Positions 18,555 through 27,051 of a DNA stretch of 64,000 bases are shown in pieces. The stretch covers positions 1 through 64,000 of the forward strand of contig NZ_JAJUBB010000007.1 in assembly GCF_028683135.1 (NCBI RefSeq). The letters run 5' to 3'. The notes below the pieces were generated by a model that was not told the DNA's origin, did no database searches, and saw nothing but the letters and a program-made list of their open reading frames with translations. The position numbers and the translations under genes were made by a program. This DNA is from Enterovibrio qingdaonensis. Its GTDB lineage: Bacteria > Pseudomonadota > Gammaproteobacteria > Enterobacterales > Vibrionaceae. Numbering within the stretch: the stretch's first letter is position 1; each line of letters begins with the position of its first letter.

Positions 18555-19739
18555 TTAATTGATACCGTTTACTAATTGTGAGGCAATTACAATTAGGCCG
18601 CTAATCATAGCAATGGAGAGGGCGATATTTCCACCAAAAACTTGGTACTTATCTTGGTTTAATCCCGTACGACGTACTTTTCTGACCATTAAAACAGGAA
18701 GAATAACTGCGAGTAAAACCAGCGCTATCGCGGCATAGCCTAACGCTTTGATAAATCCATCTGGGTAGAAGAGCGCGATCAGCAAAGGGGGAAGGAATGT
18801 AACAGCCCCAGTTTGCATTCGACCTTTGACGGTGTTGTCGCGTTTTAATGTGTCCGAAATAAAGTCAAAAAGGCCAAGACTCACGCCAAGGAAAGAGGTG
18901 GCTAGGGCAAGATCGGCAAACCATGAAATAGCCGAGGTAACACGAGGGGACATAACAACGGCACTGATAGCGTGGAAGAAACCTTGCAGGTCACCACTTT
19001 GTGATAGAGAGCTTTGTCCCAGAGCGCCAAAGCTCGCTGCTTGCCAGAACATATAGATAAGTAACGGCAAGGCTGACCCGCAAATCATGATAATGCGAAG
19101 AGCCCGCATGTTAAGGCCAGTGTATGCCACAACGGAAGGAATGCTGCCGTGAAAACCAAAAGAGGTGAAAATCACGGGAATAGCAGCAACCAGCAGACCT
19201 TGTTCGATAGGCAGTACGATAAGGTTACTCATTGATACATGTGGCGTGAGTAACCCCAAAGACAGTGCTAGCATGATGATTTTTAGTGCGAAAAGCCCGC
19301 GATTTATAAAGTCTACCTTTTGCGTTCCTAGCATGATGATACTTGCTACAAGGAAGGTAAACAGAACAGTTCCGGCAGCAGGGGGAACGTCAAAGTGCGC
19401 GATGGATGATAGCTTTGAATTGAATTGACCACCGCCACCCGCAATGTACGCGGCGCACAATGCATAAAGGAGAAATAGCGTTGCAAAGGTAGCTAAATAT
19501 TGGCCTTTACGTCCCAAAAATTGTTTTGCCAAGGTGTTGAGCGTTGCACCGGCGGGTGCGTGTTGGTGTACTTCTAACATCAGCAGTGCGGTATAACTCA
19601 TTAGTATCCACATTGCTATCATAATGAGAGTGGATGTAGTAAAGCCGAGACCCGCTGAGGCGAGAGGCAATGCCAACATGCCTGCGCCGACTGTCGTACC
19701 GGCAATGATTAATATACTTCCTACTGTTTTACTGCTCAT
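18555..19739 (-). CDS. tyrP: Tyrosine-type aromatic amino acid permease (HAAAP family)
   Basis: This 394-residue inner-membrane proton symporter has about 11 predicted helices. It begins MSSKTVGSILIIAGTTVGAG, as in E. coli TyrP, and shares the VIFTSFGFHGSIPSVVAYTG and FADLALATSFLGVSLGLFD segments of that protein. Tyrosine is therefore the likely substrate, though Mtr/TnaB relatives take tryptophan. I prefer the ATG at 19739 over a GTG three codons earlier. A near-consensus TyrR box lies 17-34 bases upstream of the start and a second weaker one about 140 upstream, so TyrR repression is likely. TyrR itself is encoded at 59823. Confidence 0.88.
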   Translation of the reverse strand: MSSKTVGSILIIAGTTVGAGMLALPLASAGLGFTTSTLIMIAMWILMSYTALLMLEVHQHAPAGATLNTLAKQFLGRKGQYLATFATLFLLYALCAAYIAGGGGQFNSKLSSIAHFDVPPAAGTVLFTFLVASIIMLGTQKVDFINRGLFALKIIMLALSLGLLTPHVSMSNLIVLPIEQGLLVAAIPVIFTSFGFHGSIPSVVAYTGLNMRALRIIMICGSALPLLIYMFWQAASFGALGQSSLSQSGDLQGFFHAISAVVMSPRVTSAISWFADLALATSFLGVSLGLFDFISDTLKRDNTVKGRMQTGAVTFLPPLLIALFYPDGFIKALGYAAIALVLLAVILPVLMVRKVRRTGLNQDKYQVFGGNIALSIAMISGLIVIASQLVNGIN

Positions 19740-19755
19740 AGCTACCACTTAATGC

Positions 19756-19773
19756 TGTAATTAATTCTTTACG
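19756..19773. promoter_or_regulatory. Strong TyrR box at the tyrP-like promoter
   Basis: TGTAAT-taattc-TTTACG matches the TyrR consensus TGTAAA-N6-TTTACA at 10 of 12 positions and keeps the invariant G-N14-C pair. Its position next to the start codon suggests repression. Confidence 0.75.
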
Positions 19774-19881
19774 ATTCTTGGGTTTGGTGTGAAATCTGTC
19801 GTTGCTGGTTGAATATTCCACGGATTATCAGACGGATCCATATTTCAAGGTGGCGGAGTGTAACAAAATAAAAACGGAAGG

Positions 19882-19899
19882 TGTAATTAAAAGTGTACG
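19882..19899. promoter_or_regulatory. Weaker second TyrR-like box
   Basis: TGTAAT-taaaag-TGTACG keeps G-N14-C and nine of twelve consensus bases. It could act cooperatively with the box at 19756, 126 bases away, or serve the divergent cinA-like gene. Confidence 0.45.
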
Positions 19900-19971
19900 C
19901 ACGTGGCGGTTGCGGTGGTGATAAGTGTCTGTGCATAATGGACTAACTTCAATGCATACAAGGAGATATCG

Positions 19972-21219
19972 GTGGAGCAGAGCAAACTTCGTGTTGCCAT
20001 GTTAAGTACAGGCGAAGAGGTATTACATGGTGATATCACCGATACCAATGCCGCTTGGCTCTCGCGTCGTTGCTTCGAGGAAGGGTTTGCCCTTAATCGT
20101 CGTGTGACGACCGGTGATGCACTGGATGATATTGCGATTGAATTAGTGCGGTGTAGCCAAGTCTCCGACGTGGTGATTGTAAACGGCGGATTAGGGCCAA
20201 CGACCGATGATCTCACCACAGAAGCCATGGCGATGGCGATGGATGTGGATCTTGAACTGAACAGCTATTGGCTGACTGCGTTGAAAGAACGTTTCGAAAA
20301 GAATGGCCGCACCATGCCAAAGAGCAACATCAAGCAAGCGATGTTGCCAGAGGGCGCGGAACTGATTGATAACCCAGTTGGCAGTGCTTGTGGTTTTTCG
20401 GCCGAGCTTAATGGGTGCTTGATGTTCTTTACGCCGGGGGTGCCTAGCGAATTCAAGCAGATGTTCGAAAATGAAATTCTGCCAAGGCTTCAAGCGCGTT
20501 ATCCCAATACCGCCAAGCGCGAGATTCAGCGTCTTTACTCATTTGGCGTTGGTGAATCTACGCTTAATGATCGCTTTGAGGCGATAGATCTCCCAGACGG
20601 TTTTGAACTCGGTTACCGTTCTGCACTTCCGTTTATTGAAGTGAAGGTGTTTTCGCCGCGTCAGCACTCAGAAATCTCTTTGATCACAGAAGCAATCCGG
20701 CATGCGATTGGTGACAATCTGGTGGGTGATGGCAAATCATTGCTGGATACCATGGGTGCGTTGCTGAACGAAATGAACCTGAATTTAGCGGTCGCAGAGA
20801 AGTTTACAGGTGGTTACCTGACCAACTGGTTAAACGAGAACGTGGACACCAGAAATGCGCTGGTTCAAAGTTGGGTGTTAAGTGAGTCTTCGCTGGTGAC
20901 AGAAACGGATTACAACCCGCTTGCGGCAGTACTCGCAATGGCGACGGCAGCACGAGAAAATGCAGGTGTAGAGCTTGGTCTTGCCAGTGGAAATGTAGAA
21001 GCAGGCCGAGTCGCATTGGGCCTTTCGACCGCATTGGGGGACTGGGGCATCATTGTGAAAACCGGCCGTAAGCTAACCAATGAAGATTACCGTTGTTATG
21101 CTTCTACAATGCTGCTCGATATGTTGCGCAGATACCTGACAGGAAAAGAGATGTTTCCGGAAGTCAGTGCGCTGACAACGTTGGAATCGCTACACATTCC
21201 CGCAGAAATCGACGAATAA
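19972..21219 (+). CDS. CinA-like protein with degenerate C-terminal amidase domain (YfaY type)
   Basis: This 415-residue cytosolic protein has an N-terminal molybdopterin-binding/MoCF-like domain (STGEEVLHGDITDTNAAWLS near residue 12, VNGGLGPTTDD near 69), which in CinA acts as ADP-ribose/NAD-related pyrophosphatase. The C-terminal region corresponds to the NMN amidase PncC domain, but the catalytic SAESCTGG stretch is replaced by VAEKFTGGYL, so the serine and cysteine of the active site are missing. The start is GTG with AGGAGA seven bases upstream. It resembles E. coli YfaY. Its role in NAD salvage is therefore probably limited to the first domain. Confidence 0.85.
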   Translation: MEQSKLRVAMLSTGEEVLHGDITDTNAAWLSRRCFEEGFALNRRVTTGDALDDIAIELVRCSQVSDVVIVNGGLGPTTDDLTTEAMAMAMDVDLELNSYWLTALKERFEKNGRTMPKSNIKQAMLPEGAELIDNPVGSACGFSAELNGCLMFFTPGVPSEFKQMFENEILPRLQARYPNTAKREIQRLYSFGVGESTLNDRFEAIDLPDGFELGYRSALPFIEVKVFSPRQHSEISLITEAIRHAIGDNLVGDGKSLLDTMGALLNEMNLNLAVAEKFTGGYLTNWLNENVDTRNALVQSWVLSESSLVTETDYNPLAAVLAMATAARENAGVELGLASGNVEAGRVALGLSTALGDWGIIVKTGRKLTNEDYRCYASTMLLDMLRRYLTGKEMFPEVSALTTLESLHIPAEIDE

Positions 21220-21221
21220 AG

Positions 21222-21250
21222 AAAAGCCTGACAGTTGTCAGGCTTTTTTC
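21222..21250. terminator. Bidirectional terminator between cinA-like gene and glsA
   Basis: A 12-bp AAAAGCCTGACA / TGTCAGGCTTTT stem with a minimal GT apex is followed by T residues and lies between convergent genes. Confidence 0.88.
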
Positions 21251-21270
21251 TCTGTTTTTTCGCCACAGGT

Positions 21271-22212
21271 TCACGACGAGTAGATATTGAGTCCCAGTGA
21301 TTTCACGACATGGGCAATCATTCGTTGTGCGCGGACACTATTGCCTGATTCATCCAGCGGTGGAGAGAACGCGGCAATGCCGAGTTTACCTGGAGCCACA
21401 GCAAGAATGCCGCCACCCACGCCACTTTTCCCAGGTAATCCCACTTCAAAGGCCCAATCACCGGAATAATCGTAAAGACCTTCCATCGTCATTTCGGCAA
21501 GAATATGAGGAATGTTTTTGGCGGAGAGTACTTGCTCGCCTGAGATCGGATTCACGCCTTTGTTCGCAAGCGTTGCGCTCATTGCGGCGAGATCTTTGCA
21601 GGTGACGAGTGTTGAGCATTGTCGCGTGTAAACTTCACACGCTTCCATTGGGTCACAAAAACAATTTCCGGCTGCATAAAGTAGCCATGCAATGCCTCGG
21701 TTGTGGAAGTTGGTCGTTTGCTCTGATTCGTTGATTTCATCAGATAACACAATCTCGTTGGCAGTAAGCTTGCGTTGCATGTCGAGAATGCGTGACCAGC
21801 GTTCTTCTGGGCTCTGAGCATTAAGCAGGCTGACACTTGCCATTGCACCTGCATTTACAAGCGGTGACAGTGGCTTATCTTGATGCTCGCAAAGTGCGAG
21901 CACGGAGTTGAACGGCAGGCCTGTTGGCTCGGCACCAATTTTCTCTCTCACTTCTTCAGGCCCAACATCTTCCATCAACAAGCCGAGGGTAGCGACTTTG
22001 GAAATAGACTCGATGGCAAACCCATAGTCACTTTGACCCGCTTGGAACACCTGACCGTCAGCCGTCACGACGACCAAGGCGGAAAGTGCAGACGGTACGG
22101 AGTCTAAGTAGGGAATGTAACTTGCGTTCTCACCGCCCGGAAGGCTATGGAACAAGGTATACGTTTCATCAACCAGTGCTTGCAATTCAGTGGTGTTAGG
22201 CATCGAGTTCAT
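21271..22212 (-). CDS. glsA: Glutaminase (acid-resistance type)
   Basis: This 313-residue serine-dependent glutaminase hydrolyses glutamine to glutamate and ammonia; the ammonia takes up protons and the glutamate feeds GadB. The beta-lactamase-like Ser-X-X-Lys motif is in AIESISKVATL near residues 66-76, and PTGLPFNS, SPLVNAGAM, EQTTNFHNRGIAWLLY and GKSGVGGGILAV match E. coli YbaS, the acid-active glutaminase. The start ATG overlaps the gadC stop as ATGA, so translation is coupled. Three genes gadB-gadC-glsA thus form one glutamate acid-resistance operon. The terminator at 21222 closes it. Confidence 0.93.
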   Translation of the reverse strand: MNSMPNTTELQALVDETYTLFHSLPGGENASYIPYLDSVPSALSALVVVTADGQVFQAGQSDYGFAIESISKVATLGLLMEDVGPEEVREKIGAEPTGLPFNSVLALCEHQDKPLSPLVNAGAMASVSLLNAQSPEERWSRILDMQRKLTANEIVLSDEINESEQTTNFHNRGIAWLLYAAGNCFCDPMEACEVYTRQCSTLVTCKDLAAMSATLANKGVNPISGEQVLSAKNIPHILAEMTMEGLYDYSGDWAFEVGLPGKSGVGGGILAVAPGKLGIAAFSPPLDESGNSVRAQRMIAHVVKSLGLNIYSS

Positions 22213-23768
22213 GCGTTGCCTCCTTGGTTGTTTTGGTGGCTTTCTGTGACTTGCGGCGTGTGCTTGTCAGAGTGATTCTGCAAGCCAGGGTGAACGCCTT
22301 CGATTTGCCAAGTGAATGGCGCAAAATCTGAGTTTTCGTCACGCCAGTGGGGCTTTCTCACTGCGTAAATGACTAGCGGAATTGCGATAAACAGCAGTGT
22401 TAAGCCAACCAGCAGTGAAATGAACACGGTTGGGCTGCCAACGGCGATTTGGCTTGGGGGAATGAAGCTGAACGCAAACGCAGTCAGCGATGCTGTGAAA
22501 CCTATACCAGCAATGACATACAGGCCGTTTTTACCGCCCGGTACGCGGTAGGGACGAGGACGATTAGGCTGGCTGAAACGCAGGTATATCGCAGCGGAGA
22601 ACATCAGCATATACAAGGTTAGATAGATAACGGCCGCAAGTTGGCTGAGGATCTGATACGCCGCTTCTACGGATGGGAGCACGACGAAGGTAATGGCCAA
22701 GAAGCTGACAATAATACCTTGTACCAGAAGGATATGTGTTGCCATGCCGTTTTTGTTGGTGTGCTGCCAGAAGCGAGGCATGTAACCGGCTTTCGCTACC
22801 TCAAGCAGACCCGTTGATGGCCCCGCAACCCATGTCACGATACCCGCCAGAACACCGATTGCGAGACAAATGGCCATGATGGGGGCGAGGAAGCCGAGGC
22901 CTGCCCATTTGAACATGTCAAAGTAGGCGACAAGCAGGCTTTGTGTGAGGTTAATGTCTGCGCTTGGGATCACGAACGCGATCGCCAACGTACCAAGGAT
23001 AAAGATCACGACAGTCCCCAATGCAGCCATACCGATTGCCAATGGGTATGAGCGGGTGGGGTTCTCGAGGTCTTTTACGTGAATAGCGTTCATTTCCATA
23101 CCGGCATAGAACAAGAATATGCTGGCGGCGAGTACGACATTATTGAAGTTTGAGAAGTCTGGTACCAGTTGTGACCATGACAAATCAATCTGAATTTTTG
23201 CGCCGCTGAAGTAGAACGAAAACCCTAATATGATCAGGATAATGGCAGGGATAATGGTACCAATGATACCGCCCCATTTGGACAGCAAGGTAAACGCAGA
23301 GACTCCTTTGAACGCCACAAACGTCGCAAACCAATAGATGGCGAGCACGATGGCGAGCACAAAGAATTTATTCTGCGACAACGCAGCATCAAATGTCTGA
23401 TCTGGACCGATAAAGGCGAGAGACACTGCACCGAACGTTAAGGCCGTTGGAAACCACACGCAGACTTGAACGAAAAGCAAAAACATTGAAATGAAGGCAA
23501 GGCGAGGGCCAAACGCTTCACCGACCCAGCGGAAAATACCGCCCTTTTCTGGCCAACCGGTTGCTAATTCGGCGGCGACCAAAGACACGGGCACTAAAAA
23601 GAACACCGCAGCAAAGACATAGTAAAACACCGAACTGAGTCCGTACTCGGCTTCGGCGGGTAAGCCACGAAGGCTGACAACGGCTACCACGTTCATGATG
23701 GCAAAGGTAGCGACACTGATTTTTCCAGCTTGCTTGAGGCTGCTGTTAGAAGGCGATTTCTTATTCAT
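22209..23768 (-). CDS. gadC: Glutamate:GABA antiporter (GadC-like)
   Basis: This 519-residue APC-family exchanger has about 12 predicted membrane segments. It swaps external glutamate for internal GABA and works with GadB to remove protons. The first helix region TFAIMNVVAVVSLRGLPAEA, the WPEKGGIFRWV loop and WVAGPSTGLLEVAKAGYMPR fit the family. The last 50 residues are hydrophilic and histidine-bearing (HPGLQNHSDKH), in the place of the C-plug that closes E. coli GadC at neutral pH. It lies 90 bases after gadB with an AGGA Shine-Dalgarno and overlaps glsA by four bases. Confidence 0.92.
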   Translation of the reverse strand: MNKKSPSNSSLKQAGKISVATFAIMNVVAVVSLRGLPAEAEYGLSSVFYYVFAAVFFLVPVSLVAAELATGWPEKGGIFRWVGEAFGPRLAFISMFLLFVQVCVWFPTALTFGAVSLAFIGPDQTFDAALSQNKFFVLAIVLAIYWFATFVAFKGVSAFTLLSKWGGIIGTIIPAIILIILGFSFYFSGAKIQIDLSWSQLVPDFSNFNNVVLAASIFLFYAGMEMNAIHVKDLENPTRSYPLAIGMAALGTVVIFILGTLAIAFVIPSADINLTQSLLVAYFDMFKWAGLGFLAPIMAICLAIGVLAGIVTWVAGPSTGLLEVAKAGYMPRFWQHTNKNGMATHILLVQGIIVSFLAITFVVLPSVEAAYQILSQLAAVIYLTLYMLMFSAAIYLRFSQPNRPRPYRVPGGKNGLYVIAGIGFTASLTAFAFSFIPPSQIAVGSPTVFISLLVGLTLLFIAIPLVIYAVRKPHWRDENSDFAPFTWQIEGVHPGLQNHSDKHTPQVTESHQNNQGGNA

Positions 23769-23858
23769 CTTTCTTGTTCCTGCAAGTATGTCTGACCGTC
23801 GAGCGAGCGGCCAGACAGGGATAAATGCAAAACTAACTTTTCTTGGGCGAAGAGCGGG

Positions 23859-25238
23859 TTAACCGTGGTGGAATGAAGACGTTGCACCGGAATGCACTTG
23901 GGGGTACTGCTTGAAGTACTCAACGCAACGTTTGAGGTCTTCTAACATCAGAGCGGCCATATCAAGACTTACGCCATGGCGGATCATGATGCGCTGAATA
24001 ACCGTATCTTGTCGGTTACCTGGCAATGGGTAAGAGGCAATTTGCCAACCGCGCATGCGCATTCGATCGGACAGGTCGTAGAGGGTAAATCCCCAGTCCC
24101 CTTCTTTCAGGCTGTAACTTAGTGCGGGTAATCCGCCGCGGCCATCATAAAACAGATCAAATGGACCAATTTTCGCAATTTCATCTGCCAGCCATTGTGC
24201 GGTTTTCAAGCAGCTTTCTTGGATGCCTTTGTAGCCATCAAAACCTAACCGTAGGAAGTTGTAATATTGGGCGACGATCTGTCCGCCAGGTCGGGAAAAA
24301 TTAAGGGCGAATGTTGGCATGTTGCCGCCAAGGTAATCGACATTGAATACCAATTCATCTGGCAGGTGTTGTTCATCGCGCCATACAACCCAGCCCACAC
24401 CGAGAGGAGCGAGACCATATTTATGACCTGAACTGTTGATGGAAACGACACGCGGTAAGCGGAAATCCCATTTCAATTCTGGGTTAATAAAGGGAGCGAT
24501 AAAACCGCCTGACGCACCATCAACATGAATAGGGACATCTAGGCCTGTAGAGGCTTGCAGTTCATCGAGTTTATTGGAGATAGCTTCGACAGGTTCAAAT
24601 ACACAGGTGTAAGTCACGCCGAGAGTTGGTACAACGCCAATGGTATTTTCATCGACATATTGCATGAGTTTGTCTGGGTTCATACAAACTTCATCGCCAT
24701 CTAGGGGGATTTCGCGCATTTCGACGTCGAAGTAGCGCGCAAACTTATGCCAGCAAATTTGTACGGGACCGCACACTAAGTTGGGTTTGTCTGTAGGGAG
24801 TCCTTGCGCTTCGCGCTTTTGACGCCAACGCCACTTCATGGCCAAACCGCCCAGCATCGCGGCTTCCGAGGAGCCAGTGGTTGAACAGCCAACCGTGGTT
24901 TCACTTTCTTGGCTATTCCACAATTTAGCGAGGATGTGGACACAGCGAGCTTCGATCTCAGCAGTTTGAGGATATTCGTCTTTATCGATCATGTTTTTGT
25001 CGATACAGACATCCATGAGTTCATGAACACTGGGTTCCATCCAGGTAGAGCAAAATGTAGCGAGGTTCTGTCGAGCATTCCCATCCATCAGTAGCTCGTC
25101 TTTTAGCATCTGTGCGACGAGGTCTGCGGGCTGACTTTCTTTAGGTAGGGCGAATTTTGGTAGCTGGGTTTGGGAGAGGACTTCTTCATAGAGGTCTTCA
25201 GCTTCCAAACCATTTTGGTTTTTATAATGCAGTCCCAT
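23859..25238 (-). CDS. gadB: Glutamate decarboxylase (acid-inducible type)
   Basis: This 459-residue cytosolic PLP enzyme converts glutamate to GABA and CO2, consuming a proton. The PLP lysine is Lys273 in SSGHKYG, and GCSTTGSSEAAMLGGLAMKW and VDGASGGFIAPF are hallmark group II decarboxylase motifs. Its length is close to E. coli GadB (466), and the C terminus ends in SSFHHG, placing histidines where GadB His465 blocks the active site at neutral pH. It starts with ATG after AAGGAG. It is the first gene of the gadB-gadC-glsA operon. No GadE, GadX or GadW gene is in view, so the regulator is unknown. Confidence 0.95.
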   Translation of the reverse strand: MGLHYKNQNGLEAEDLYEEVLSQTQLPKFALPKESQPADLVAQMLKDELLMDGNARQNLATFCSTWMEPSVHELMDVCIDKNMIDKDEYPQTAEIEARCVHILAKLWNSQESETTVGCSTTGSSEAAMLGGLAMKWRWRQKREAQGLPTDKPNLVCGPVQICWHKFARYFDVEMREIPLDGDEVCMNPDKLMQYVDENTIGVVPTLGVTYTCVFEPVEAISNKLDELQASTGLDVPIHVDGASGGFIAPFINPELKWDFRLPRVVSINSSGHKYGLAPLGVGWVVWRDEQHLPDELVFNVDYLGGNMPTFALNFSRPGGQIVAQYYNFLRLGFDGYKGIQESCLKTAQWLADEIAKIGPFDLFYDGRGGLPALSYSLKEGDWGFTLYDLSDRMRMRGWQIASYPLPGNRQDTVIQRIMIRHGVSLDMAALMLEDLKRCVEYFKQYPQVHSGATSSFHHG

Positions 25239-25541
25239 AAGTGTTGCTCCTTAATGTGCCTTCGAATAGAGAGGATCTAAAAACGGGTGAAGCACCTGTA
25301 GGTATAGTAGGAACAACGATTAAGAATTGCCTTAGTTTTAGGATGAAATCTTAGCTTGATAAAATGTCTTATAAATAAGATATGGAAGAGGTATATATTG
25401 ATTAACTAATCATGTCTGGCGAATAAATTTGGATTTATAGGTGGGAATGGTGAATAACGCGAAAGGGGTTACGTGATATTTTTTCTGATGTAGTTCAAGG
25501 AACTCATTGTGTTTGCTGGGGAAGAGTCTGTTTGGCTAGAC
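25239..25541. promoter_or_regulatory. Upstream region of the gadBC-glsA operon
   Basis: This roughly 300-base A/T-rich stretch must contain the gadB promoter. I see no credible gene. A TTAGGAT heptamer at 25338-25344 recalls the start of the E. coli GAD box, but the rest of that box does not match. Confidence 0.45.
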
Positions 25542-25579
25542 AAAAAAAGCGCCGTGAACCTGAGTCAAAGGTTCACGGC
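25542..25579 (-). terminator. Terminator of the nrdAB-yfaE operon, overlapping the yfaE end
   Basis: A 10-bp GCCGTGAACC / GGTTCACGGC stem encloses the yfaE stop codon, with seven T on the minus strand beyond (25542-25548). Confidence 0.88.
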
Positions 25580-25855
25580 TTTTCTTGCTACAAATGAAAC
25601 TTGATAATCGAAATCTAATTCGATGTTCTGTGCCGGTATCGCGCTGCAAGTGAGTATTTCTCCGGCTGCAAGATAAGCCATTGTGTCTTGCTGAGACACA
25701 CTGCCTTTTTGCAGCTTGCAGCGGCATGCGCCACACACACCATTTCGGCATTGAAATTCGGGTTGTAGCCCAGCTTGCTCTAATTGCTCAAGCAAGGGCT
25801 GGTGGGTGTTACCCACCAGCGATTGACCGTTCACTGTGATAGTGATTCGGCTCAT
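25565..25855 (-). CDS. yfaE: 2Fe-2S ferredoxin-like protein for NrdB radical maintenance
   Basis: This 96-residue plant-type ferredoxin has cysteines at residues 36, 41, 44 and 70 (motif C-RNGV-C-GA-C and LTC) as iron-sulfur ligands. YfaE of E. coli delivers electrons that regenerate the diferric-tyrosyl radical cofactor of NrdB. The ATG overlaps the nrdB stop as ATGA, so the two are translationally coupled in the order nrdA-nrdB-yfaE, as in enterobacteria. Its final codons form one arm of the operon terminator. Confidence 0.93.
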   Translation of the reverse strand: MSRITITVNGQSLVGNTHQPLLEQLEQAGLQPEFQCRNGVCGACRCKLQKGSVSQQDTMAYLAAGEILTCSAIPAQNIELDFDYQVSFVARKAVNL

Positions 25856-26985
25856 AGTTCAAAGTCACCTAAGTCATCAACATCAACATCGTTGTCGATT
25901 TGACCGACTAGGTATGAGCTGATTTCAGCTTCCTGAGGGGCAACTTGAACGTTGTCAGAAGACAGCCAAGCATTAATCCAAGGAATTGGGTTTTGGTTAG
26001 CCCCCGCATACGCTTGCTTCAGACCTACCGCAGACATGCGCAGGTTAGTAATATATTCAACGTACTGACACAAAATGTCTTTGTTTAAGCCGATCATCGA
26101 GCCATCTTTGAACAGGTACTCTGCCCACTCTTTTTCTTGCTCTGCGGCCGCTTTGAACAAATCAAAACACTGCTGTTCACACTCTTTAGCGATTTCTGCC
26201 ATTTCTGGGTCGTCTTCACCGCCGCGCAGAATATTCAACATGTGTTGGGTGCTGGTTAGGTGAAGGGCTTCGTCGCGAGCAATCAGCTTGATGATTTTGG
26301 CATTACCTTCCATCAGTTCACGTTCTGCAAATGCGAAAGAACAGGCGAAGCTGACATAGAAACGAATGGCTTCTAACGCGTTAACTGACATCAGGCAGAC
26401 GTAGAGTTTCTTTTTTAACTCACGCAGTGACACAACCACCGTTTCGCCATTGATGTTGTGTTCACCTTCACCTAAGCGATGGTAGTCGCCAGTAGCTTGA
26501 ATTAAATCGTCGTAATAACCTGCAATATCATCCGCGCGTTTGATGATTTGTTCATTTACAACAATGTCGTCAAACACCAGAGATGGGTTGTTGACGATGT
26601 TGCGAATGATGTGAGTATAAGAACGAGAATGGATAGTTTCAGAGAATGACCATGTCTCTATCCATGTTTCTAATTCAGGGATAGATACCAGAGGAAGCAG
26701 TGCCACATTTGGGCTGCGGCCTTGGATGGAGTCCAACAGCGTCTGGTACTTCAGATTACTGATAAATATATGCTTTTCATGTTCAGGCAAGTTGGCGTAG
26801 TCAATGCGGTCGCCAGAGACATCCACTTCTTCAGGACGCCAGAAAAAGGAGAGTTGCTTTTCGATCAGCTTTTCAAAAATTTCATATTTTTGCTGGTCAT
26901 AGCGAGCAACGTTCACTGGCTGACCAAAGAACATAGGTTCTTTTAGGGGATTGTTGTTTTGTTTAGAGAAAGTGCTGTAAGCCAT
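25852..26985 (-). CDS. nrdB: Class Ia ribonucleotide reductase, beta subunit
   Basis: This 377-residue R2 subunit holds the diferric-tyrosyl radical. The radical tyrosine is in [15 protein letters not shown] (Tyr123, or 122 without Met), and the helices carrying ligands include [21 protein letters not shown] and its LIARDEALH metal-binding motif. The start [11 protein letters not shown] at 26985 matches E. coli NrdB; a TTG three codons earlier is less likely. The C-terminal tail VDDLGDFEL is the conserved peptide that binds NrdA. It lies 66 bases after nrdA, across a strong hairpin. Confidence 0.97.
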   Translation of the reverse strand: MAYSTFSKQNNNPLKEPMFFGQPVNVARYDQQKYEIFEKLIEKQLSFFWRPEEVDVSGDRIDYANLPEHEKHIFISNLKYQTLLDSIQGRSPNVALLPLVSIPELETWIETWSFSETIHSRSYTHIIRNIVNNPSLVFDDIVVNEQIIKRADDIAGYYDDLIQATGDYHRLGEGEHNINGETVVVSLRELKKKLYVCLMSVNALEAIRFYVSFACSFAFAERELMEGNAKIIKLIARDEALHLTSTQHMLNILRGGEDDPEMAEIAKECEQQCFDLFKAAAEQEKEWAEYLFKDGSMIGLNKDILCQYVEYITNLRMSAVGLKQAYAGANQNPIPWINAWLSSDNVQVAPQEAEISSYLVGQIDNDVDVDDLGDFEL

Positions 26986-27018
26986 TGCTATCAATACGCC
27001 GTGAAAAAGTTAACCGTT

Positions 27019-27041
27019 TAGAGGGAGCATTGCTCCCTCTA
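27019..27041. other. Intercistronic hairpin between nrdA and nrdB
   Basis: A 10-bp perfect stem (TAGAGGGAGC with GCTCCCTCTA, three-base loop) lies in the 66-base gap. It has no following T tract, so it is unlikely to terminate; it may stabilise or process the transcript. Confidence 0.6.
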
Positions 27042-27051
27042 GGATGTTGAA

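Noticed and set aside
25338-25357. GAD-box-like TTAGGAT near the gadB promoter
   Set aside because: Only the first seven bases fit the 20-base E. coli box; a seven-base match is expected by chance.
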